The position numbers and the translations under genes are program-made. 16,056 nt of DNA from an uncultured Planctomycetaceae bacterium (GTDB taxonomy: Bacteria > Planctomycetota > Planctomycetia > Planctomycetales > Planctomycetaceae): positions 1 to 16,056 of the forward strand of contig CAIXQV010000773.1 in assembly GCA_903921605.1 (NCBI GenBank), read 5' to 3'. The notes below the pieces were generated by a model that was given only the letters and a program-made list of their open reading frames with translations, ran no database searches and was not told the DNA's origin. Position 1 is the first letter of the stretch. The number at the start of each line of letters is the position of its first letter. Positions 1 to 7,484 of the stretch are shown piece by piece.

Positions 1-119
1 AGCAGGTTTCACCAGCCGCTATGACAGCGCTGCAGGCCATTATTGCTCAGGCCCGAGCCGGCGAGTGGCAGGCCGCCGCAGAAGAGCTCGATCAGCTTAT
101 TCGAAACCAGCCAGCTTAA
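1..119 (+). CDS. C-terminal end of an unidentified protein (5' partial)
   Basis: An open frame enters from the left edge (first full codon at base 3) and stops at TAA 117-119, giving the last 38 residues of a protein. The visible tail is Ala/Gln/Glu-rich and reads as amphipathic helix, with segments such as ALQAIIAQARAGEWQ and AAEELDQLIRNQPA. This looks like the end of a helical repeat or TPR-like protein, but too little is present to name a family. The composition (many Ala, regular hydrophobic spacing) supports real coding rather than chance. It converges on the minus-strand gene that ends at 350, and a long hairpin lies between the two. Function unknown. Confidence 0.6.
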   Translation, partial: QVSPAAMTALQAIIAQARAGEWQAAAEELDQLIRNQPA

Positions 120-185
120 GCGAACGATGCTGAAGTATGGCGTCGTCTTTCACCTGGGATTTGGGTCGAAATACTACCCGGGAAT

Positions 186-285
186 GGTGTGCCTGCATTC
201 GTCACGACGAACTTGTCACACCCTGCAAATTGCAACGTTGTTCTGTAGGGTGTGACAAGTGAGCCTCAGCGAACACAGGCACACC
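186..285. terminator. Large nested inverted repeat, possible bidirectional terminator
   Basis: A perfect 14-bp inverted repeat (ACTTGTCACACCCT at 211-224, its complement at 247-260) encloses a 22-nt loop. Outside it, GGTGTGCCTG (186-195) pairs perfectly with CAGGCACACC (276-285), and TTCG (198-201) pairs with CGAA (270-273). Together they form a hairpin of about 100 nt with internal loops. It lies in the 230-bp gap between two converging genes, where a bidirectional terminator would be expected. There is no clear T-run on either side, so a palindromic repetitive element is equally possible. I see no gene in 120-349. Confidence 0.5.
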
Positions 286-349
286 GCTTAAATCCCTGCT
301 TGATTCAAACGGGAAGTTATTACAGGACTGTTCCTTAGTTCAGGGCAGA

Positions 350-1510
350 CTATTCTGTCAGTTGCTTCACATGAGCGAAGCGTGCTCGAAAGGCGGCAGA
401 TTCTTCAGCGGTGGTGGCCCACAGAAACAGCTTCCCGCCTTCATCCACTCGCACATCGAAGCCCAGTTGAAGTTTATCTCCGATTGAAGTCAACAATCGC
501 GAGGGAGCGATTTTTTTCTCGCTGCGTGAATAGGTCAACTCCTCCAGATTCTTTCCTGCTGAGGCCAATTCGAAGCTGGAATTAAAGACCGGGATTTTTA
601 GTCGTTCAGAGACGACAGCCAGCAGGGCCGAGACTTCTGCGTCTTCGACATCAACGGGAATTGATTTCAGGTAAGCAGGCAGGATCTTTGCCACGGTCTC
701 CTGAGTTTTCCAGCCGGTTGGCCAGAGGTTATTGGTTTCTCCGCCCGCATCAATCTGGAGTTCGAAACGATTCGCGGCGATGCGTTGAGGACGAAAGCCC
801 AGACCGTATTGCGCAAGGACAATCGCGATGCCGCTGCCTTTGCTGCAGCCTTTCAGGTCCAGTTCTTCCGGAGCAGATTCCGGGCGACGTCCAAGGGCAC
901 GTTCGCGAGCGGCGTCAGCGAATGTCAGTTTCACTCCTTCCGGCAGCCCCAGCGATTCTACCGCCACGAGCGGTGATTCCAGATGAACGACTTCGGTGAC
1001 CGGTTCACTAAGAACTTTCATGACTTCCAGCAGTTGTTTTTCAGTCATGCCCCATGTGGGATTTCTTTGGGGTGGTCCGCCGCTTCCGTAATCCCGAAGT
1101 TCATCAAGGACGATGCGGAGCTTATTGGAGTCCGTCAGCGTAAACTTCTGGCGACCGATGCGAATAGAACCGTCGGACGACATGCCGCAGACGATATGCA
1201 CGGTGACACGGTCCCCCTGAACAATGTCTTCGATGCGAATTTCTTCACCGGGTTTGGGCTGTCGAAACTTTGGCGCGTATCCCAATTCCTGAAGCAGTCG
1301 CCCCCACTCCTGCGCCTTCACGCGGTAATTCGGCGCTGACTGGATCAGGATATCCAGTTCCACAGTGCGAATGACGGGCCGCTCCGGCTCGGTGCTATTG
1401 TTCTCTGGTGTTGGTTTTGGTGCGGAATCGGATTGTCCGTAGGCCACAGGCGAGAAGCACAGCGCTAGAGTCAGGATCCACCAGCCGGAGAGATGCTGTT
1501 TGCTGCACAT
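350..1510 (-). CDS. Secreted protein of unknown function with a possible STN-like C-terminal domain
   Basis: The 386-residue product starts with a typical signal peptide: a hydrophobic core at about residues 10-22 and a likely cleavage after AYG at 23-25. A Pro/Asn-rich linker follows to about residue 45, so the mature protein should act outside the cytoplasm. The body alternates beta-like and helical stretches. Residues about 285-365 (VEDAEVSALLAVVSERLKIP, later SRLLTSIGDKLQLGFDV) resemble the secretin/TonB short N-terminal (STN) pattern of planctomycete exported proteins, but this is judged by eye only. Cysteines occur near 109 and 222. No catalytic motif was recognised. ATG is the start; there is no convincing Shine-Dalgarno. 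Likely transcribed alone, as 330 bp separates it from the gene upstream. Confidence 0.75.
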   Translation of the reverse strand: MCSKQHLSGWWILTLALCFSPVAYGQSDSAPKPTPENNSTEPERPVIRTVELDILIQSAPNYRVKAQEWGRLLQELGYAPKFRQPKPGEEIRIEDIVQGDRVTVHIVCGMSSDGSIRIGRQKFTLTDSNKLRIVLDELRDYGSGGPPQRNPTWGMTEKQLLEVMKVLSEPVTEVVHLESPLVAVESLGLPEGVKLTFADAARERALGRRPESAPEELDLKGCSKGSGIAIVLAQYGLGFRPQRIAANRFELQIDAGGETNNLWPTGWKTQETVAKILPAYLKSIPVDVEDAEVSALLAVVSERLKIPVFNSSFELASAGKNLEELTYSRSEKKIAPSRLLTSIGDKLQLGFDVRVDEGGKLFLWATTAEESAAFRARFAHVKQLTE

Positions 1511-1840
1511 GGAAGCTTACTCGTCTATCAGGAGATTTATGAAAGTGAGTCTGCTTTTCGTTGACCGCTGAGTTGCGGGCGACGCAGTTCACTCAGTCCG
1601 CAGGTCTCGCCCGCGGCTTGGAGCTAAAGGCAATACCGTTCAAAAAACAGCAGGCACACTTTGTGTGCCGTACGCTGATTCGCAGAAGCTCGGCTTTATC
1701 CGGATCGTGACACAGGTGATGTACGTAGGACAGTGCTTCGTTTAACGGTGTTGGCGATAAACAAAAGCAAGTCAGTTCGTGCTGAGATCGCTATCAGGAT
1801 TCAGCAACAGTGGCGTATCGTTCGGATCTTCAGAGTCGTT
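1511..1840. other. Intergenic stretch with two small inverted repeats and no gene
   Basis: This 330-bp gap lies between two minus-strand genes. It holds an 8-bp inverted repeat, GCGGGCGA (1575-1582) with TCGCCCGC (1607-1614), and a compact hairpin, GGCACAC (1653-1659), TTT loop, GTGTGCC (1663-1669). The CAGGCACAC core at 1651-1659 also occurs at 276-284 in the large hairpin. The hairpins could end transcription of the gene upstream or be short dispersed palindromes. Bases 1772-1840 continue the upstream gene's frame beyond its stop codon (see findings). I see no convincing promoter or separate coding sequence. Confidence 0.45.
1653..1669. repeat. Compact 7-bp hairpin
   Basis: GGCACAC and GTGTGCC pair perfectly around a 3-base TTT loop. 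It may end transcription coming from the 1841-4942 gene or be a short palindromic repeat. The same CAGGCACAC sequence forms part of the outer arm of the hairpin at 186-285. Confidence 0.5.
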
Positions 1841-4800
1841 TTAGGCAGGCTTTTCAGACTTGATTCGGTGAGACAGAACCTGGTCACGGTAATCTCGTAA
1901 AGGACCAATCAGAGCCGCGTTGATGTAGCGTCGACGACACAGAAAATCTGCCTGACTTACGTTTGCAGCCTTGGCTTGTTGTTCCATATGATCCAGCGCC
2001 AGGTTTGTGACTCTGATTGACTGATCCACATCATGCTGGACTCGAACGGCCGACTTTGGTTCCCAATTCGTTCGTGCTTCCCAGCGTTCGATCAACTTTT
2101 GCACGAGTGAGTTCAGCATGTCATATCGGTCGGCATCAGCCTTGACCAGTTCTGGCTGATGCACAAGTTGTTCAATGGCTGCCATCACGGGACGGACGGA
2201 CGCGTCGGTTGAAGTTGTGAAGAAGACGGTATGTAGCCGGTGTTGAAACTCGCTGGCGGGATCGGGGTGATTGGTCAGTTCGTGCAACCGTACGATTTCG
2301 TAGTGTGCAAAGTGGCTCAGCAGCGGTTCTGGACTGCTCGTAAATCGCTCCAGTTCCGCGATTTTATCGTTTGCTGGCAATTGCTGAGTTGCCGCAGTGA
2401 GAGCATCTCCCAACGCCACAAAGTAATCACGACCGAAGACGTCTAAAGGGTGAGAAGTCTTGACGATATGTCCAGCCTGAATAATCTCCTGAGGAGGACG
2501 GGGGCTTCGCTGCATTTCCATTCGCAGTGACTTGCGATAGGTCCAGGGCTGATCCGGCATACCGGCCAGAATTTCCTGTTGTTGAGTCAAGGCATTCAGG
2601 CGTCGTTGAACCTCGGCATGGTCATCGCCTTCCGGGATTTTGGCGAGAAGCTGTATCTGATGTGGCCCAAAGGCCACTCGGATTTCTTCGCTGCGTGAGC
2701 CTGCTTTCGCAGTGTTGAACGGCAATTGCATCGCAAATCCACCGTGGCTGATGGAGATTGCTTTGGGAGGGAGTTCGCGGTTGAAAATCCCAATGGGATC
2801 TCGCGCATCCACGAGAGGAAGAACAGCAACCTGAGACCAGTCCCATCCGGTCGTTGCGATTTCCTGCTGGACATGTTCTCGCTGCAAGCGAGAGAGAATT
2901 TCGGGATTCACCAGTCCACTGCTGCTATCCGTGGCAAACAGCAGGATTTCTCCGGGCACTGTTTGAACAACACCCACATGAGAAAACACCTGAAGCATAG
3001 TTGCCATCGTCTGCTTAACAGGCTCCGGCCCCAGTTCATGCTGACGAAAGCGCTGACAGAAGACGCTCTCTGAGTTCATACGCAAACGGGCCGCTGCATA
3101 AAACTCGACAGTGTACTGGCCGATACCAGATAATCTTTGAGCAGTATCAGCCGACGCGACAACGACGTCGAATGATTTCAAGCTGCGATCTTTGAGAGCG
3201 ACGATCTGCGGAACATGCAGGATTCGAACTCGTTCATCTTTGTCGACCGGAATATCCTGACTACCCCATGTGAACTCATGCGCCAGATCTGTCAGGCTGA
3301 CATCGGAGCGAATGGCCACGATTTCCTGAACCGGGAAGTGACTGCAGGATCGCAGGCAGGCTCCGGTATCATCACCCAGGACAAGGACTCGAGACGGCTT
3401 GGGATGGCTAACCAAGGCCATGATTGCCGGTAAGATTTCTTCTGCGGGCTGAGGCGACAGATTTGTGTTCGTACTGACTTTTCCCAAAGAAACGCCGTTT
3501 CTGAGGAACTCCACAACATTCCCGGCTCGTTTCCAGACAGAAAATTCTCCGGTCGGGCCGGTTGCCGTTTTCATCAGTCGATTGGCATCGGATTGCGGAA
3601 TCAGTTCCTGGTCAACGCCTCGTTCGATGGCTGCCTGAGTTCGAGGTGAGAAGATTAATGACGATGTCCGGACCGTGTCAAAACTGCCGAGAAGCGTTAA
3701 CAGGGGAATCAAAAGCATCAACGTCGATGCACGCATTTCGAAGGTGCGTTGTTTGATCTGAAGATGCCAGACGGTGTCTGAATTCGCGGATCGGATTTGA
3801 AAGAACAGCCCCAAAGCGTGGAGAAGTAAACCAAGAGTCAGCGCGAGCATCGGTGACAGACCACGTCCGATTGAGACGAGTCCAAATGCCATTCCCAATG
3901 TTATTGCCTGAATTTCGACTCGTCCTCCCGAAGGGCGAATTTCCTGACGCGAAACAAGAATTGCTGGCATTAACAGGGCCGTGGCCAGGAAAGCACATTC
4001 GGTGGCCTGAAACAAAATGGTCAGCACGGGAGAGCTGTTCGCGCTGCTGATGTGCAGATTCACTTCGGCGAGTAATCCGAACAACACCGGGAGCAATGCC
4101 AGCATGCACAGCGCGATGGCATTCATTCCTTTGACACGCAGAAGTCGCTCCGCCGCCGCTGACGAAAGAGTCAGACTTGCCACGGAGGTGATTCCGGCAG
4201 CGATGACCAGAACAGGCACCGTGATCGTCACGAGGTGATTCATGATCTGAGCAACGGCGACACTCAGAATTCCAACGGCCGTAAAGTGCAGAGGCACGAG
4301 CCAGTCCGGAGAGTTCTCCGTTGTTCGTGGCGTTTTAGGAGTGTTGGCAGTATTTGCAGTCGACAGCTTAAGCACAGTATAGAATGCGAATGCCGCCAAC
4401 ACGGTGCATGTGGGAATCAGAGCCAATGGCCAGGCAAACAGGCACAACAGAGTGGTCAGCGAAAAACCAATTCCTCCCGTCAGAAAGGAACGGATCCAGG
4501 TTCCGCCAGCCACAGGAGTAATCGACTGGAAGAAGAGACCGGCCAGGGCGGTCATTGTGGCCACGATGACAGATGGAAACAGCAAGGCCAACATTGCCTG
4601 AAAGGAGCTGCCCGTGCCGACTGTTTCACATCCGGCCAGCAAAGTCGAACTCAGCAGTTCCGGAAGCAGCCAGCTCAGAGGCAACAAAGCCAGCGTGAGC
4701 GCAAGGGCAGGCCCATTAATACGGTTTCGCCGCACGAGATGCACCGGAAGGAAATCCCCCAACCAGCGGGCCGCAGTGACACCAACGGTAAAACCGATCA

Positions 4801-4942
4801 TTAATGCGGTGATTGAAATCGGAGAAGTCCCGCACAGGCTCAGCCACCCGATTGCCAGTTGTGCGACGATGGTTCCCGCAGCCATTGCGGCAAACACACG
4901 ATTCAGGACGATTTCACAGTTATTTCGTAGAAACGCGAACAT
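1841..4942 (-). CDS. Polytopic membrane protein with a degenerate spermidine-synthase-like domain
   Basis: The 1033-residue product has three parts. Residues about 10-420 are very hydrophobic and suggest 10-12 membrane helices, interrupted by a polar loop near 195-212. Residues about 460-670 follow the spermidine synthase layout: a short beta domain (FSVW...VEFLRNGVSLGKV), then PAEEILPAIMALVSHPKPSR and a Rossmann strand-loop VLVLGDDTGACL at about 519-530. Active enzymes carry GGGDG there and an Asp-rich catalytic loop further on. Here the loops read GDDTG and DVVVASADTAQ (about 592-601), so aminopropyl transfer is doubtful. Residues about 680-1033 are mostly helical and soluble, with no recognised family. 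Fused membrane/spermidine-synthase-like proteins are common in bacteria and mostly uncharacterised. The start is an ATG preceded by AAGGAA only 3 nt upstream. It is divergent from thrC. Confidence 0.8.
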   Translation of the reverse strand: MFAFLRNNCEIVLNRVFAAMAAGTIVAQLAIGWLSLCGTSPISITALMIGFTVGVTAARWLGDFLPVHLVRRNRINGPALALTLALLPLSWLLPELLSSTLLAGCETVGTGSSFQAMLALLFPSVIVATMTALAGLFFQSITPVAGGTWIRSFLTGGIGFSLTTLLCLFAWPLALIPTCTVLAAFAFYTVLKLSTANTANTPKTPRTTENSPDWLVPLHFTAVGILSVAVAQIMNHLVTITVPVLVIAAGITSVASLTLSSAAAERLLRVKGMNAIALCMLALLPVLFGLLAEVNLHISSANSSPVLTILFQATECAFLATALLMPAILVSRQEIRPSGGRVEIQAITLGMAFGLVSIGRGLSPMLALTLGLLLHALGLFFQIRSANSDTVWHLQIKQRTFEMRASTLMLLIPLLTLLGSFDTVRTSSLIFSPRTQAAIERGVDQELIPQSDANRLMKTATGPTGEFSVWKRAGNVVEFLRNGVSLGKVSTNTNLSPQPAEEILPAIMALVSHPKPSRVLVLGDDTGACLRSCSHFPVQEIVAIRSDVSLTDLAHEFTWGSQDIPVDKDERVRILHVPQIVALKDRSLKSFDVVVASADTAQRLSGIGQYTVEFYAAARLRMNSESVFCQRFRQHELGPEPVKQTMATMLQVFSHVGVVQTVPGEILLFATDSSSGLVNPEILSRLQREHVQQEIATTGWDWSQVAVLPLVDARDPIGIFNRELPPKAISISHGGFAMQLPFNTAKAGSRSEEIRVAFGPHQIQLLAKIPEGDDHAEVQRRLNALTQQQEILAGMPDQPWTYRKSLRMEMQRSPRPPQEIIQAGHIVKTSHPLDVFGRDYFVALGDALTAATQQLPANDKIAELERFTSSPEPLLSHFAHYEIVRLHELTNHPDPASEFQHRLHTVFFTTSTDASVRPVMAAIEQLVHQPELVKADADRYDMLNSLVQKLIERWEARTNWEPKSAVRVQHDVDQSIRVTNLALDHMEQQAKAANVSQADFLCRRRYINAALIGPLRDYRDQVLSHRIKSEKPA

Positions 4943-4945
4943 CGC

Positions 4946-4951
4946 TTCCTT
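4946..4951 (-). promoter_or_regulatory. Shine-Dalgarno for the spermidine-synthase-like gene
   Basis: The minus strand reads AAGGAA, then GCG, then the ATG at 4942-4940. Spacing is short, but this is one of the few clear purine-rich sites in the window and supports the start chosen for the 1033-residue protein. Confidence 0.5.
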
Positions 4952-4964
4952 GCCTGAGATGTAT

Positions 4965-4992
4965 TTGAGACGTCAGCTTTGAAAAGTATAAC
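4965..4992 (+). promoter_or_regulatory. Putative housekeeping promoter for threonine synthase
   Basis: TTGAGA (4965-4970), a 16-bp spacer and TATAAC (4987-4992) form a good match to the -35/-10 pattern of the main sigma factor. It lies about 55 bp upstream of the thrC ATG. Its -10 overlaps the -10 of an opposing promoter. Confidence 0.45.
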
Positions 4993-5012
4993 GCACGCTT
5001 TCTACCGGACAA
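4985..5012 (-). promoter_or_regulatory. Putative promoter for the spermidine-synthase-like gene
   Basis: On the minus strand, TTGTCC (complement of 5007-5012), a 16-bp spacer and TATACT (complement of 4985-4990) make a plausible sigma-70-type promoter about 45 bp upstream of the ATG at 4942. Its -10 shares bases 4987-4990 with the opposing thrC promoter, so the two could compete for polymerase. Confidence 0.4.
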
Positions 5013-5045
5013 TCAGCATTTGCCTCAAGACTGAAGCCCAGACCC

Positions 5046-6290
5046 ATGCATACGTCGCTGGAATGTTCACTCACGGGAGAGATTCATGATCACTTGAGAC
5101 TGCAGGGGCTGAGTCGAGCAGGGAAGCCGCTTTTAGCTCGATACGACCTGGGTAATCTCAAGGGTCGGCTGACGCCAGCAGTGATTAGGGCACGTTCCGA
5201 ACGCTCGATGTGGCGATTCTACGACGTGTTGCCGGTTGATTCTCCGGATCAGGCGATTTCTTTGGGAGAAGGCTTAACGCCATTACTGACGTGTTGTCGC
5301 CGAGGTGTCTTTCGGGAATTCGAGAATCTTCTGGTCAAAGACGAGAGCTTCAATCCTACTCAAAGTTTTAAAGCCCGCGGAATGTCGGCCGCGATTACTC
5401 GCGCCGCTGCATTGGGGGTGAAAACGGTGGCTCTGCCTTCAGCGGGAAATGCGGCCGGCGCTGCGGCGGCCTATGCGGCTCGAGCAGGAATGAAGTGTGT
5501 CATCTTTGTTCCGGAAGATACTCCTCCAGCGAATATTCTGGAATCAGCCTGTGGTGGTGCACAGGTTTGCCTGGTCAATGGATTGATCAGTGATTGTGGT
5601 CGTTTGTGTCGAGCCGCTTGTGATCGATTCGGATGGTTTGATCTCTCCACTTTGAAGGAACCATTTCGCATTGAAGGCAAGAAGACGATGGGCTATGAAC
5701 TGGCGTTCGATCTTGCTGACCTTCGCAGAACATCAGAACTTCAGTTGCCGGATGTGATTCTGTATCCCACCGGTGGCGGTACAGGATTGATCGGGATGTG
5801 GAAGGCCTTTGACGAAATGGAAGCGATGGGCTGGATTGGTACAAAGCGACCTCGCATGGTCGTAGTTCAGGCGGAAGGTTGTGCTCCGATTGTGAAAGCA
5901 TTTCGTGATGGAGCAACATCCGCGCCGATGTTCCCGAATGCTCATACTATCGCTTCGGGATTGCGAGTGCCTGCGGCCGTCGGTGACTTCATCATGCTGG
6001 ATATACTCCGCCGCAGTCATGGGACTGCCTTGACAGTGACCGATGCTGAACTGATGCAGGGCGTAGAAGAGCTGGCTCGAGTCCAGGGACTGCACTGTGC
6101 TCCGGAAGGTGGAGCCGTCTGGATTGCGGCGAAGCAGTTAAAGGATTCGGGTTGGATTGCACCACACGAAACGGTGGTACTGTTCAACACCGGGGCCGCA
6201 GTAAAATACAACCATCTGCTGAAGTGCGAAAACGCCGTGCGACTTGATCACACGAACCCGCAATGCATAGACCAGCTGACTGATCTCTGA
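5046..6290 (+). CDS. thrC: Threonine synthase
   Basis: The 414-residue product is a fold-type II pyridoxal phosphate enzyme that converts O-phosphohomoserine to threonine in the cytoplasm, the last step of threonine synthesis. Visible hallmarks are ISLGEGLTPL (71-80) and the cofactor lysine in NPTQSFKARG (Lys about 109). The substrate/PLP loop PSAGNAAGAAAAYA is at 131-144, EGKKTMGYELA at 210-220, and the phosphate-cradling YPTGGGTG at 240-247. Length and the N-terminal segment fit the shorter archaeal/plant-like class. In many relatives that N-terminal segment (residues about 5-35) is a small Cys-containing region; here only one Cys remains. The ATG at 5046 has no clear Shine-Dalgarno but follows a good promoter. 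A related dehydratase or cysteine-synthase-like activity is possible but less likely given the GEGLTP and KKTMGYE motifs. Confidence 0.88.
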   Translation: MHTSLECSLTGEIHDHLRLQGLSRAGKPLLARYDLGNLKGRLTPAVIRARSERSMWRFYDVLPVDSPDQAISLGEGLTPLLTCCRRGVFREFENLLVKDESFNPTQSFKARGMSAAITRAAALGVKTVALPSAGNAAGAAAAYAARAGMKCVIFVPEDTPPANILESACGGAQVCLVNGLISDCGRLCRAACDRFGWFDLSTLKEPFRIEGKKTMGYELAFDLADLRRTSELQLPDVILYPTGGGTGLIGMWKAFDEMEAMGWIGTKRPRMVVVQAEGCAPIVKAFRDGATSAPMFPNAHTIASGLRVPAAVGDFIMLDILRRSHGTALTVTDAELMQGVEELARVQGLHCAPEGGAVWIAAKQLKDSGWIAPHETVVLFNTGAAVKYNHLLKCENAVRLDHTNPQCIDQLTDL

Positions 6291-6374
6291 AAGTACATGG
6301 GCCTCAAAGGCAGTGGCGAATGTTGCGGCTGAGATGATCGCGATGAGATCTGCTGCTGTTCAGGCCACGACTAT

Positions 6375-7484
6375 TCAGTGAATTGCCGCAGCGTTGGGAG
6401 TAGAGACATTCGTTGGCTGTGGTGAGGAGTCTGCGGCGGGCGGAGCCGGAAGAACCGGAGGCATGTCAGCGGGGAAGGTCTCCGGAGCTGTGACTGGTGG
6501 ATGATTTTCAGGGATGTTCATAGGCGTCACCGGTGCCGTTGACAAGGATGGTGCCGTTGACAGCGGGGGCGCCGTTGACAGGGGAGGCGACGCTGAAGAT
6601 CCGGACGATGTGGGGCATGGAGAGGCAGGCGGACAGGCGTCATCTTTGAATAATTTTTTCCAACTGTCACGCCACGACTTTTCTGGTTTCGCTGCCGTCA
6701 CCATGAGCGAGGTTGAAGCATAGTTGTACCAGGCTGCCAGATCCCCGGCGATTTCATGCATCAGGGCTTGCGGACTATTATGTCCTGGTGCAGGCTGACA
6801 CGCGGGTTCGCGGCAGAACAGTGCCTTCTTTAAGCTGAATTTACTGCCTTCGCACTCATATTCTTCCCCGGACCAGGTCGCCGTTGTTGCGAAGACAGGA
6901 TCCTGAGACTGTCCATCAAGGACCTGAACTTCCAACGTCGCGCGAAGTGGATAGTACGGGCGATACTCAATCACGCGGACTACCAGAATCTGGTCAACGA
7001 TCGGCAGTGATTCCGAATGATACATTGGATTGGGTGGCAATTGCGGCGGGAGGCCATCCTGCGGAGACGTGAACGCAACAGAAATAATGCCTTCAGAAGA
7101 GTGCTGCGGAAACTGAGGTATATCAGATCGTGGTTGAAGCGAAACCAGCGGTTCCACGGCCAAAGCTGCGGAGGACAGTTGCAGTTCACGCATCAACACG
7201 GTTCCCAGATTCGATGCAAAGTGGGTGTGGACCGGGTCGATGCCGCTCTGCATATTCAATCCCAGTTTGAGTCCTGGAACGGTTACAGGAGGCGGCACAT
7301 AGTTGCGATCAAATTCTGCATGAGCGAGAGGGTTCGTGGTGAATCTTGCGGACACAGAGGGGCCACGCAACTCATTCAATGACGGTCCGGCATGACACCC
7401 GGCCAGCAACGCGAGACTCGCCACGAGACTTCTTCGGAAGAATCCTGTTGCCTGGTGGCTTGAATGGCGAGAGTTCGAAATCAC
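6375..7484 (-). CDS. Proline-rich lipoprotein, translationally coupled, function unknown
   Basis: The 369-residue product begins at GTG (7484-7482). That codon overlaps the TGA of the gene upstream as GTGA, so its translation is probably coupled; there is no Shine-Dalgarno. The N-terminus has Arg17-Arg18, a short hydrophobic segment and a lipobox LLAGC with the lipidated Cys at 30, so it should be anchored in an envelope membrane. Residues about 40-265 look folded, with a beta-rich stretch VDQILVVRVIEYRPYYPLRA (163-182). This recalls the envelope lipoprotein folds around CsgG/FlgO, but only loosely. Cysteines at about 211, 224 and 229 might pair. The tail from about 284 is Pro/Ser/Thr/Ala-rich, with three STAP-type hexapeptide repeats. 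It is the last gene of the minus-strand flagellar run, so an envelope role linked to the flagellum is possible but unproven. Confidence 0.72.
   Translation of the reverse strand: MISNSRHSSHQATGFFRRSLVASLALLAGCHAGPSLNELRGPSVSARFTTNPLAHAEFDRNYVPPPVTVPGLKLGLNMQSGIDPVHTHFASNLGTVLMRELQLSSAALAVEPLVSLQPRSDIPQFPQHSSEGIISVAFTSPQDGLPPQLPPNPMYHSESLPIVDQILVVRVIEYRPYYPLRATLEVQVLDGQSQDPVFATTATWSGEEYECEGSKFSLKKALFCREPACQPAPGHNSPQALMHEIAGDLAAWYNYASTSLMVTAAKPEKSWRDSWKKLFKDDACPPASPCPTSSGSSASPPLSTAPPLSTAPSLSTAPVTPMNIPENHPPVTAPETFPADMPPVLPAPPAADSSPQPTNVSTPNAAAIH
6532..6585. repeat. Three 18-bp tandem repeats inside a lipoprotein gene
   Basis: Three consecutive 18-bp units share GGYGCCGTTGACA and vary only near the 3' end. 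On the minus strand they encode hexapeptides with the core LSTAP in the disordered tail. Copy number may vary between strains. Confidence 0.75.

Noticed and set aside
4235..4804. 189-residue open frame antisense to the membrane domain gene
   Set aside because: Its Gln/Arg/Ser-rich translation is what the complement of hydrophobic codons gives, and it has no start context.
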